In this document: one piece after another, positions 44,331 to 54,494 of the stretch
Numbering within the stretch: position 1 is the stretch's first letter
Layout: every line of letters begins with the position of its first letter
Origin: Gordius sp. MW1
Lineage: Eukaryota > Nematomorpha > Gordioida > Gordea > Gordiidae
Direction of reading: 5' to 3'
Length of the DNA stretch: 64,000 nt
NCBI GenBank assembly: GCA_964036665.1
Contig: OZ038530.1
Span: forward strand, 8,260,501-8,324,500
The notes under the pieces: generated by a model
Told to the model about the DNA's origin: nothing
The model's database searches: none
Seen by the model: only the letters and a program-made list of their open reading frames with translations
Position numbers and translations under genes: made by a program

Positions 44331-46019
44331 TTAAATTTTCTATTTAACAACATTAATTAAATTATATATGCAATCAACGTAAGATATGAAAGATTTTATG
44401 TTCTTCCAACAATAATGCCTAATTCATTGTTTACAATGTTCAGATAATTAATTACTTGTTATAAATAATGAGATTATTTTTAAAAGTTTTTATATAAGAT
44501 TTCAAGAAATTCATTATGTTAAAATATGATGATATTATTAAAATTTATCCTTTTAATGAGTCATAGCTAAGAAATAAAATTTATTTATTAGCAACTTTAT
44601 ACCTTCGAGTCATCTAGTATATAACACCTATATTAATGCTTCCTACCTTAAGTTACTCATTTAGCTTGTGTTTTGGGTTTTAAGATAAAAAATTGGTTCC
44701 ATTTTGACAAATTTATATTAATTGCTATGCAATTTATGGGCTCGTTTTTTGGTTGTCCGTTGTCCGTTGTCCGTTGTCTATCTACCCTCCCTATCTATTT
44801 GCATTGGGTATATTAGGTTATCGATTTTTTAAATTAATGCATGAGAAAGAGGTGCCCCACCCCTCATCTCTATCTCCCTCGCTGTGTTAATTTTTAAATT
44901 AATGCATAAGAGGTGCCCCACCCCTCATCTCTATCTCCCTCGGTGTGTTATATATAAGATTTGTTAAATTATCTGTTATATAATAAACATAAATAAAAGT
45001 TGTTTACTTTTAATTGCTATGCAATTTAACTAGTTATTTAATAAACATAAATAAAAGTTGTTTACTTTTAATTGCTATGCAATGTAACTAGTTTTTTAGT
45101 TAGAATCCCGGAGTTTTTTTTTACTCTTATGATTGTTCTTGTCACTATCATTGGTAATAAGAGTCCGCTGGCTCCTGAGCGATGGAAAAAATGACCATTG
45201 GCCAAAATGTGAATCGAAATTATTTTTTTTGTTTTTTTTTGACTATTATGATTGTTCCTGTTACTACCATTGCTATTATGACTTTTTGGCCGTCCGCTGG
45301 CTCCTGACCGATGGAAAAATGACCATTGGCCAAAAAATCGAGATTATTTTTTTCGTTTTTTTTTGACTATTATGATTGTTCCTGTTCCTACCATTGGTAT
45401 TATAACTTTTTGGCCGTCCGCTGGCTGCTGACCAATGGAATAAAATGATCATTGGCTAAAATGTGATTCGAAAATTTTTTTTTCGTTTTTTTTTGACTAT
45501 TATGAATTTATATCCACTTTTACCGTGTCCTGGCTGCTGACCAATGGAAAAAAATGATCATTGGCCAAAATGTGATTCAAAAATTTTTTTTTCGTTTTTT
45601 TTTACTCTTATGAATTTATTCCACTTTTACCGTGTGCTGGCTGCTGACCAATAGAAAAAAATGACCATTGGCCAAAGTGAGCATCAAAATTTTTTTTTCC
45701 GTTTTTTTGGCTATCATTGACTTATAGAGTATCTGTTGGTACTGACCAATAGAGAAAAAATGACCATTGGCTAAATTTTTGATTTTTTTAATTAAAAATT
45801 GTTCAAATTCAACAAAAAATTTCTCCCAACAATTCTGCAAATTCTTAACATTGTGATGTTTTATAATATAATGTTTGTTAGACCTATAATCACTAAAGGC
45901 CATAAAAACTAATGTAATACGCAACTAGATGCAAACACTAAATCTAACCCTAACCCTTGCCAATATTACATTTTTGCCTACATTACATTTTGCCTATAAA
46001 TGGAAAATTTGTATAAATA

Positions 46020-46205
46020 ATTAATTAATCATTAGGCATTTAATACCCCCCTATAGGCATTCTCGCCCCTTCCCACCTTTCTCGCCCATAAATTGCATAG
46101 CAAATATGATACATTTATACGAAGTACAGATGAGTCGTCCCCCCTTCCATTCCCCTCTTCCCTTCCCTTCTCCCCCTTCCCACGAGGGCCGAAGGCCCGA
46201 GTTAT
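46020..46205. repeat. Repeat with GAGGGCCGAAGGCCCGAG end, copy 2
   Basis: Second copy of the unit at 44108-44330, in the same orientation. Confidence 0.7.
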
Positions 46206-46263
46206 TTTATATAATAACTCATAAGAGCCAGAAAAAATATCTAGGGTATCATTTTTTTTGAAA

Positions 46264-46386
46264 GTCGAGACAAGATCGAGATTTTTCTAGGCCGAGACGA
46301 GACGCGATCGAGATTCTAATAATCGCACCCGATACGAGACGAGATTTTGCTTTCGAGACCGAGACGAGACGATATCGAAACACTAC
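46264..46386. repeat. GAGACGAGAC-type short element, copy 3
   Basis: GTCGAGACAAGATCGAG to GAGACGATATCGAAACACTA, directly followed by CCCGGAGAAGGC, the right part of a B-box-like segment. Confidence 0.6.
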
Positions 46387-47850
46387 CCGGAGAAGGCAAC
46401 TTTTTTTTTTAATTAATTAATATATTGCTCTTGTTAATACCATTGATAATATGACTTTTTGACCGTGTCCTGGCCACTGACCAATAGAAAAAATGACCGT
46501 TGCCTAAAGTGTGAATCGACATTTTTTTTTCGTTTTTTGAATTGCTATATTGGGTTAACATTGATAATTTCCTATGCCCCCCTTACAAGAACCTATGTCT
46601 CTACTGATATGGGCCCCTGTGCCCCCCCCCCCCACAAAGGTTTATGCCTCTACTGACGTGGGTTCGAATCTCGGAGAGGGCAAATTTTTTTTAATTTTTT
46701 TTTTTAATATATTGTTCTTGTTAATACCATAATATGACTTTTTGGCACCGCTGGCTACTGACCAATGAAAAAAATGACCATTGGCCAAATTGTAAATCAA
46801 AATTTTTTTTCGTTTTTTGAATTGCTATATTGGGTAACCTTGATAATTACCTATGCTCCCCTTACAAGAGGCTATGCCTCTACTGATATGGGTTCCTGCC
46901 CCCCCCCCCACAAAGGCTCATGCCACTACTCATGTGGATTCGAATCCCGGAGAGGGCAGTTTTTTTTATTAATACATTGTTCTTGTTAATAACATTGAAT
47001 TGATAATATGAATTTTTGGCCGTCCGCTGGCTACTGACCAATGAATAAAATGACCATTCAAATTGTGAATCGAGATTTTTTTCGTTTTTTTCGTCTCTTA
47101 AACTAATATCCTTTTTTACCGTGTCCTGGCTACTGACCAAAGAGAAAAATGACCATTGGCCAATGTATAAATCGAAATTTTTTTTTCGTTTTTGAATTGG
47201 TATATTAGGTTAACATTGATAATTACCCTATGCCCTCCCCTAGAAAGGCCTATGCCTCTACTAATATAAGTCCCTGCGCCCCCCCCCCCTACAAAAGCCT
47301 ATGCCTCTACTGATGTGGGTTCGAATCCCGGCGAGGGCAAATTTGCTGGTTCGATACCCGGAGAGGGCAAATTTTTTTTATTTATTTTTTTTTAATTAAT
47401 ATATTGTTCTTGTTAATACCATCGATAATATGACTTTTTGGCCGTCAGCTGGCTACTGACCAATGAAAAAATGACGATTGGCCAAATTGTGATTCGAAAT
47501 TTTTTTCGTTTTTTTTCGTCTCTTATGTATTTATATCTTTTTTGACCGTGTCCTGGCTACTGACGAATGAAAAAAATGACCACTGGCCAAAGTGAGATTA
47601 AGATGAAAATTTTCCTCTAGCTTATAATTATTGGCCAGTATTTGGCAGTCTGCTGGTTACTGACCAATGGAAAAAAATGACCACTAGCCAAAGTGAGATT
47701 AAAATAGATTTTTTTTTTTAGATTATAATTATAGCCTAGTTATTTGGCTGTCTGCTAACCACTAAAAAAAATGACCACTGGCCAAAGTGATGGAAAAAAT
47801 GACCCATGGCCAAGGTCTGATTGAAATTTTTTCGTTTTTTTAATATCTTA

Positions 47851-48440
47851 TTCATACTATACATATGCGCATGATTTGAATAGAGTTTATAGTCATAATT
47901 CAAATTATGGGTCGCCTACACCTTGTTTAATTTTATACAGTATCAAAAAAACTCTAAATTGAGGGTTGTAGGTTTTGGAAGGATGACTATTGGCTTTTCC
48001 AAAGTCACACCCTCTATTTGCGTTCCTTTCGTCATTTTGATTAATTTAAAAGTTGATAAATAAGAATGATTGAAAGGAAACCTATTCTTCAATAAATAAA
48101 GTATTACAAAGTGTTTTAAAGCAGGTTTTACAAAAATTTAACTTTTTAAATATTTGTATAAATAATTAACTAATTATTTTGCATTTTATACCCCCCTATA
48201 GGCATTCTCGCTCCTTCCCACTTTTCTCGCCACCATTTTAAATAATAAGGTTATTGATATAAAATGAGAAAATAGTGATAAAAGTAACTTGAGGAAATAA
48301 ATTTTAGAATTTTTTTCTAAATTTGTTAATGATAAGATAATGAGTATATAAACTTCGGCATTTGGCTGTGGTCAGATAAAGTAGAAGTTATCAACGGTCA
48401 GCATTAATTTGCAAGGAATTATTTAGCCAGTTTAGCATTC
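47851..48440. other. AT-rich spacer
   Basis: Contains a partial copy (48165-48235) of the CCCCCCTATAGGCATTCTCG repeat. No gene seen. Confidence 0.45.
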
Positions 48441-48444
48441 ATCC

Positions 48445-48710
48445 GTTATAAATTAACAACCTAGACAATTGACAAAATAAATTTATTAATAAAGGTAATC
48501 AGTCAAGCACAAAAACAATAATGGAATTTGAGCTTAGGCGAGGCCGAAAAAAGTAAAGCCAATCAGCGGTCAGCTAAATTATAGTCTTTCACAGAAGCAT
48601 AAGTCCACAGCCATTAAAAACCCGTATAAGTTTCCACATTATTGAAAAATTACAAGTTGGATAGGACAGGACGGGAAACCAAAAGAGAGCCCATAAATTG
48701 CATAGAAATT
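48445..48710. repeat. Second full copy of the AATTGCATAGCAATT-ended repeat
   Basis: Matches 2245-2485 block by block (GGTAATCAGTC, AGCGGTCA, GCATAAGTCCACAGC, AAATTACAAGTT, CCCATAAATTGCATAG). No coding capacity. Confidence 0.6.
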
Positions 48711-49063
48711 TAAATAAAAGATAATTTTAAATAATATTAAATTAATTAACTCAATATTGCTAGGGGGTATAAATGGGGAGGCAAATATGGGCAGCTGCAC
48801 CCTTCCAAATTCAAAAATTCCTGATGAAAAAAACATTTTTTGCTATATTTAAACTGCCCCCCCTCCAATTTAAATTGGCTCCGGCCAAGGGATCACGTGT
48901 ATAAATTATCTTTAAAATTTATAATGCGGGTTGAGCTATTGGTGAATTAATGAACTAGGATGGAAACAAAATTTAACTTTCTTTGTTAATTTAATATACA
49001 TAAAATAATTCCAAATTAGAACATTATAAAAACACATTTTTTATACTAAATCTAATTAATTTT
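48711..49063. other. AT-rich spacer with a worn MITE-like stretch
   Basis: GGGCAGCTGCACCCTTCCAA and CTGCCCCCCCTCCAATTTAA (48789-48890) resemble the inside of the CATGGGCGTAGCC family, but the ends are not recognisable. No gene. Confidence 0.4.
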
Positions 49064-49142
49064 TAACGGGCCTTAAGTATAACTAGGCCCGGCCCGAGCC
49101 CATTACGTTATATATCGGCCCGTCCAGGCCCGGCCCGTTGTT
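49064..49142. repeat. Fragment of the GGCCCGGCCC-type hAT sub-terminus
   Basis: GGCCCGGCCCGAGCCC and GGCCCGTCCAGGCCCGGCCC in an AT-rich setting resemble the sub-terminal zones of the elements at 2711 and 6371. Ends are missing. Confidence 0.5.
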
Positions 49143-50300
49143 TTACTTTTAGGCAGAAGCTCGTCTTAGCCTAACATAGATTATAATATATTAAATAATT
49201 TTTTGCCATTATTATTTCGGCATCTTGCAGTTTTAATTCATTGTGCCTTACATATTATATTTGTATTTAGGCAATGTAAGGGGTGTCCTGAATGTATGTC
49301 CACAGGTTAAGGGCAATTGGGCAAGATATACCGAGTGTTGTTTCATAGCGCGTAAGACCTGCGTTAAAAGGAGAAAACAGTCTTAGTACCATCAGCATTA
49401 GTCTAGCGTGAAATGCGAACTTGTACTCTTTTACTGAATCCCTCTCCTGTGGTCCAAAATATTAAATAAAATTACTATGGGGCGAGAGTTGTAAATTTTA
49501 TAGCACTTTATATGTGCCGTATTTTTTTGCTACATTTGTGAATCGTAGATTTATATATGACTGCAGAGCACAACACAGAGCGTGTTGTTGACAATAACAA
49601 CTAGCTAAGCATATATCTAGTTGCACATTCGAGTCTCTGTGACAAAAGAATCTACTTATGGTCGGTATCAAAAAGAAAATGAGACTTTAAATTTAAATGT
49701 GGGTATTTTATGCACACTATGATATCACTCTAGCAGACCCCTTGTAACCCCCCCCCCCCCACAGCGTGCCCCATCACTAGGTATACCCAGTCTACGGGCA
49801 ATAGAGTATGAGATCTAATGATTCTTCACATCAATCAAGAAAGTGAACTAGGATAAGGTTATGGCCATCCATAGAACCCAAAGATTTTAGGTTAAAACGC
49901 TGGCAGGATCGCAGCTCAATAAGAGGTAATCAAGGGAGCGCGATACACGGCCAGCATCCCAATATTTTGTCTTGAGGCTATAGAAAATGGAGTCACAGAG
50001 TTGACTTAGGCGGACAGCCAGCCCAATGGATGGGTTGTTACATGGTGTTGTAAACTTACCGATTAAATTATGGATGTATTTAAAGGATGTGATGAAGGCT
50101 GTCAGTCTAGGCCTTTGAAGCTGAGCGTTTACCTAAACTGGCGGCTTTTGCGGGTAGTGCGGGTTGAAGCCAGTTTGAAGTGTCAAATTTAGAATTTTTT
50201 CAATGAGCTTTATGAAACCATCGTAGCTTTTTTAAATTCCAGGTGGTAGGAATGCAGCCGACAAACGGAAACAATGTTGGATTCTGGATACATTAAAATA
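49143..50300. other. Spacer and unresolved remnant
   Basis: No gene is supported up to about 49840. From there the minus strand has broken frames (SLKTKYWDAGR-like) that may be the decayed downstream part of the RT at 50554-51300. A C-run of 12 is at 49749. Confidence 0.35.
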
Positions 50301-50553
50301 GTTTGTAATTATAAAAAGGGCATGGTGTTTGGGAAGGTTTCTAAGGAGTTTAGATAAGTGATCTTGTAAAAAAACTTTTCAAAGCGGTTTGGTCACCTAT
50401 AGGAGAGCCCAGGGGTGTTTTTATTCATTTTGGTTTTTAGGAAGAGTTAACAAATTAGAAAATTTACGTTGCCCGGGCATTGAACTATCTCGCATTTGGA
50501 GATATTAAACTTGAGGTTTAGAGCGGGGTGTAAATCGTGGATTAGTTATCTGC

Positions 50554-51300
50554 CTAGGAAATTTCTTCGGGAGGGCCACATAAGGTAGCATCATCCAAGC
50601 CAAGTCGAACATTTAATGTTGCGCATGGAGTAAATGAGTGAATTAAATTCTTTATCCTTAGGCAAAATAGGTGTGGACCTACAGGATTACCCTTTTGGAT
50701 ATCTTCAGCTGCCTTGATATAGAATTTTCCTAACTTAAAACTTGATATGAAACCGTAACTTAACATGATGTAATTCGAAAATTCATGGTATTAATCAAGC
50801 AAGGTGTTATTTCTACGAATATAATTAAATGTATTGGCAAAGTCCAATTTTACCATACAATAATAGAAAAATTTGCTGCAGGCCTATCTGCGCAGCGTGG
50901 CTGGCAGCATAACAACCGCCTTTTACGCAGAATCTTAATTCATGTGGAATTTTATCACTTAGACTAGGTATGATAATTTTTGCAAATGAGTTTCGATATA
51001 ACACGTCGAAAACACTGCCAATAACAAAGGGTCTTGCAGAATTATGAGGCTTTTTGATAGTGATAAGTTTGATGCCAAACAAAATGAATTACTTCACGAG
51101 GAATTTTTACGTTAATTAATAAGTTGCATTGAGAGATAATAGAGTTGAGTAAGGTTGTTGCGTGTGCGTTTTCAAGGTTAATTAAGTTTTGTAAATAAAC
51201 CGGGCGAAGACCATCAAAGCTAGCTGCAAAGTCAGGAGCTTCGCGAATTTCGGTAGTTGAGTTTTATGAAAGAAGAGGAGGTAGAGAATCGTTCGTCGGA
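50554..51300 (-). pseudogene. Reverse transcriptase remnant, non-LTR-like
   Basis: On the minus strand RPFVIGSVFDVLYRNSFAKI and GGCYAASHAAQIGL (50825-51082) match the early RT blocks RPI-G and GF-x-GCEAA-HAAR of a widespread family. IQKGNPVGPHLFCLRIKNLI (about 50705) matches the QQGDPLGPLLF block, and LGLDDATLCGPPEEI (about 50600) holds the catalytic DD. Stops and frameshifts separate them. No ends are recognised. Confidence 0.7.
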
Positions 51301-52189
51301 AAAGGTTTGTGGATGCTTATATTTGAGCTGCTGGTATGAATCAAGGGAAAAGGGAGCTATTGAATAGTTAGCGTAAAATATTCTTAGGGAATTTTTTGGG
51401 TTAAAGTTATTAATTTTGTTGAAAACTTGTTTAAATGTATGCTTAACAGTGGGGGAGATTGGAAGTGGTTTATTTTATGGGGTGCTAATGATGTTAACCA
51501 AAAAATTAAATATTGAATTTGTTTGGACAATTTTGTTCATTAGGGCTTCTAACATTAAGGATGTAAAAGGTAAGTTAATCCCTGGCTGTGAGATTTGTAG
51601 GGAAAATCATAGACCTTGTGTAAATTAAAAAATATATATTATCGTCTTTTAAAATCCGCGACTGTTTATTCTAGTACCAGATATGAATCGTCTGCATTTA
51701 TTAAGCTCTTGATTTCTTATTGTATTACAAATGTGGTATATTGTGTAGAGCTGGGGAGAGATTTTAGGTTTGGTAGGGGAGGAAATGGTGGGTAAGTTTG
51801 GAAGATGCAGATTGTATTTGGATAATTCGGTTAATCATGTTTATGTTCAAGGAAAGCTGGATTTAGACGATCGATCGAAACGTTGTTCTTTTCCTTGTTA
51901 TAACAAAATATTTATCATGTTTTTCGATCACTTAAAAAGGTCCTTCATAGGGTGAAACCAATCAAGGCTTTGTGTAGACTGTCAATCCTAATAAATAAAT
52001 GAGTAACTGTAATTAAATTTTCTGTATGTTGTCTGATGTTCTAAAGTCGGGGAGGTGTGCGGGGCATTTATGTCGAAATTTGATCGGGTAAAGAATTACA
52101 ATATACCAGCTCAGCACAGAACAAAATAAATCCTCAGACAGTGTTGCGAATTTTGAGGTCCTTTTTCTTTATCAAGTATAACTCCCAGA
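51301..52189. other. Spacer, possibly decayed 5' part of the RT element
   Basis: Short frames on both strands; none has a recognisable domain. Confidence 0.35.
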
Positions 52190-52385
52190 TGAGTTTCTTC
52201 CATCTTTATGGGGCACCCGTTTTAATTAATCTTCTTAGTGTTTATAGCTTTGTCGACTTGCCATTTCCACGACACACGAAGCCGTCCTCGTCATCTCTTT
52301 CACAGTACCCTCATGTTCAATAATTTTCGATTTACATTATTCGTATTCCTTCTTAGTATATGCCCATACCACTATAGCCGAGGAG
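52190..52385 (-). mobile_element. 3' fragment of the RTE LINE, copy C
   Basis: Matches the 3' end of LINE copies A and B (TTTGTCGACTTGCC, CTTCTTAGTATATGCCCATA, CCACTATAGCCG) over about 200 bp and stops abruptly at a junction with an integrase fragment. Confidence 0.75.
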
Positions 52386-52995
52386 TATAAGGGGAAATAA
52401 CTGATTAAATGATAACGCTCCCCTTTTGCGGTGATTGAATTTTTAAATTGCCGATTAAATCGTTCTACCATTTCATTCGCTTGAGGATAATCTGTTGTAG
52501 TTATATAGGTATCCCCGTTGATTATAAAGTTGTTTAAAACGGACCGATTTAAATTGTGGTCCTCAATCTGTTGTAGCTCGTAGTCCTAGATTGGCTAAGG
52601 GTGACGGTCTAGGCTATGACGTCATTGATCGGGATCGCAATTGGCCATTGGGTGAAAGTCTACAACTGTAAAATTGTTGTAACGTTAGGTGGTGAATGAT
52701 CCTACGAGATACAATTTTACGTGACTAAACCATGCGCCTGGTTCGGTGAACCTGCCTGGGGTTGACATAAGGAGTTTATTTGCTTTGCATTTCTGGCATG
52801 CAACTCAATGCTTTGTTCTAGCGCGTACATCTTTGTTCGTTCTCGGCTAGACAAAATGTTGAAAATTAGTTTAAATGTTGGGCGTGAGGGTGGGTGTGGA
52901 AGTGCATGAAAGTGTTCAAAACTGTACGTCTCCTAGTTTCTAAAGGTCTTGGAATTGTTGTAGATGTATCGCACGTAAAATTTAAATTAACACCA
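52386..52995 (-). pseudogene. Integrase fragment of a second element D-family copy
   Basis: The minus strand encodes pieces in integrase order: CDTSTTIPRPLETR (about 52975), CQKCKANKLLMSTPGRF and GAWFSHVKLYLVG (about 52790-52700), then TTTDYPQANEMVERFNRQFK (about 52500-52440). They match element D at 56170-56750 (CQKCRVNRHVISTPGTF, MVERFHRQLK). Several stops. Confidence 0.75.
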
Positions 52996-53428
52996 GGGAT
53001 TAAATATTATTCGAGTTTAAGGGCTTTGGGCTTTTCTAGTTGATATTATTTTGTTTCTGTGATATCGTGATGTTCTTTATACGAGGGTGTCTCAGTTCGT
53101 GAAAGAGTATTTGTTATTATAATTACATTCCCTTTATAATTTGTAAATGTCTAGCAATTATGTTAGCCAGTGTAAAACTTTTATCAGGCAAATAATTTTA
53201 AACGATTTATCACTAATCATGGACCAGCATATGGCTAATATTTATTTAAGCTTATAAAGTCTGCATCATATAAAACCTAGTGATGCTGGTGAACCTAGGT
53301 TATTTAGTTACATAGAGCAAATATCGTTACACTTATAAAATCAATCAATTCATGATATTCAATCTTACAGTCTACCCACTAGCAGCTGCTCTAGTATAAA
53401 TGACATGGCCATTACAAAATTACTATAA
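52996..53428. other. AT-rich spacer
   Basis: No gene, repeat end or RNA is recognised. Confidence 0.4.
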
Positions 53429-53583
53429 TTATCCCCAAATTAGGGATTTTTTAATATAATAAAATGTAAAGTTGTCTGTTTTTTCATTAAATTTTGACGG
53501 TTTAAAATTATTCTCTTGGACAAAGTAATTATAAGAATGAAATTGTTTAGGATGCGGGCTGCTTTTAAAACTTACCCCATAAT

Positions 53584-53668
53584 CACGTGAAAATTTAAAA
53601 TCATGTCGGGCGTTTATAGGGTTTCTATTATTATCCTTCCATAATAATTCGTACAATCTGCATTTAAA
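53584..53668 (-). CDS. Possible orphan exon of an unknown gene
   Basis: On the minus strand ATTTAAATGCAG is followed by an open stretch reading LYELLWKDNNRNPINARHDF and KFSRDYG, then GGG|GTAAGT, a strong donor. Both splice signals are good. No neighbouring exon with matching phase was found, and the larger open frame continues to 53429. Family not recognised. Confidence 0.3.
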
Positions 53669-53952
53669 TGCCTTCTGCTACACAAAAATAATAACTTACA
53701 TCGTTGTTAATAAATTGCTTTTCTATTTTTAATTTAAAAAACAATAACAAAATAGTGAATATCGATAAATTTATAAACAGTTAATCCGCACATAAATGGC
53801 TTCAAAAATTCAATGCCAGTTGTACGTGGCGTGCATGACCTCAATCAACATTGCCGCCCCACATGTTTTAATATGAAACAGATCCCCCATTATAGAATTA
53901 TCAAAAAAATTTAAATAAGATTTCACTTATCTTAATTCTACTTATATATTTT

Positions 53953-54494
53953 TTGCCTCAAATATCCAACGTCGCCCCTGCCACACAGAGATCAAACAAT
54001 GATATCGAGACGCTCAGAGACATGGTCAATAAACTGAGCGTGAGCATCGAGACATTGCGGCAAGAGGTCAGTCAAAAAAATTGTTTTCAGTCGAGAAGTA
54101 GGTCTACATCAAGGCAATTTCGATCCCCTTTTCAACCCCTCGCAGACGTTCCCCAGGATTGGTGTTGGTATCACCAAAGATATAAAGAAAAGGCCACGAA
54201 ATGCCATCAGCCTTGCAACCATATCTCGCCTTCCTCGTCAAATTTATAGGCCTGCCAGAATCCGCGACACCTGGTTCAGGCCACATCAGTCGCTTATTTT
54301 TTATTTACGATAAATTAACCAAATTTCGTTTTTTAATAGATACTGGCGCGGAACTAAGTGTCGTACCACCCCCGCGTAACCACGATCTCACCCCCTCACA
54401 CATCCTTCTCCAAGCTGCAAATAACAGTTTCTTACTGACCTATGGCCAGAAATCAATGGAACTGGACCTTAGCTTACGGAGAAGTTTTCAATAA
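53953..54494 (+). pseudogene. gag tail and protease of element D
   Basis: NDIETLRDMVNKLSVSIETL is a short coiled coil, an Arg/Ser-rich stretch follows, and WYHQRYKEKATKCHQPC is the zinc motif (about 54155-54222). After a frameshift, FRFLIDTGAELSVVPP is the aspartic protease site (about 54330-54372). Confidence 0.8.

Larger units (their letters stand above)
43036..47850. repeat. Field of hairpin repeats and tRNA B-box-like modules
   Basis: About 18 copies of a unit of roughly 100-140 bp are seen at irregular spacing: TTGTTCTTGTTAATACCATT, GACTTTTTGGCCGTCC, GCTGGCTGCTGACCAATGG, AAAAAATGACCATTGGCC, AAAATGTGAATCG and T-runs ending TTTTTTCGTTTTTTTT. CCAATGG and CCATTGG form a hairpin in each. Interspersed is a module CCTATGCCTCTACTGATGTG plus GGTTCGAATCCCGGAGAGGG (43606, 46661, 46938, 47318) and GGTTCGATACCCGGAGAGGG (47347). 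The latter resemble the internal B box of tRNA genes, so parts may come from a tRNA-derived SINE. No gene is supported. Confidence 0.75.

Noticed and set aside
43200-47400. tRNA genes suggested by GGTTCGAATCCCGG boxes
   Set aside because: No acceptor stem, anticodon arm or A box can be folded around them; they look like repeat-borne B-box fragments.
54104-54286. Minus-strand frame opposite element D gag
   Set aside because: Shadow of the plus-strand gag/protease, where zinc and DTG motifs are clear.
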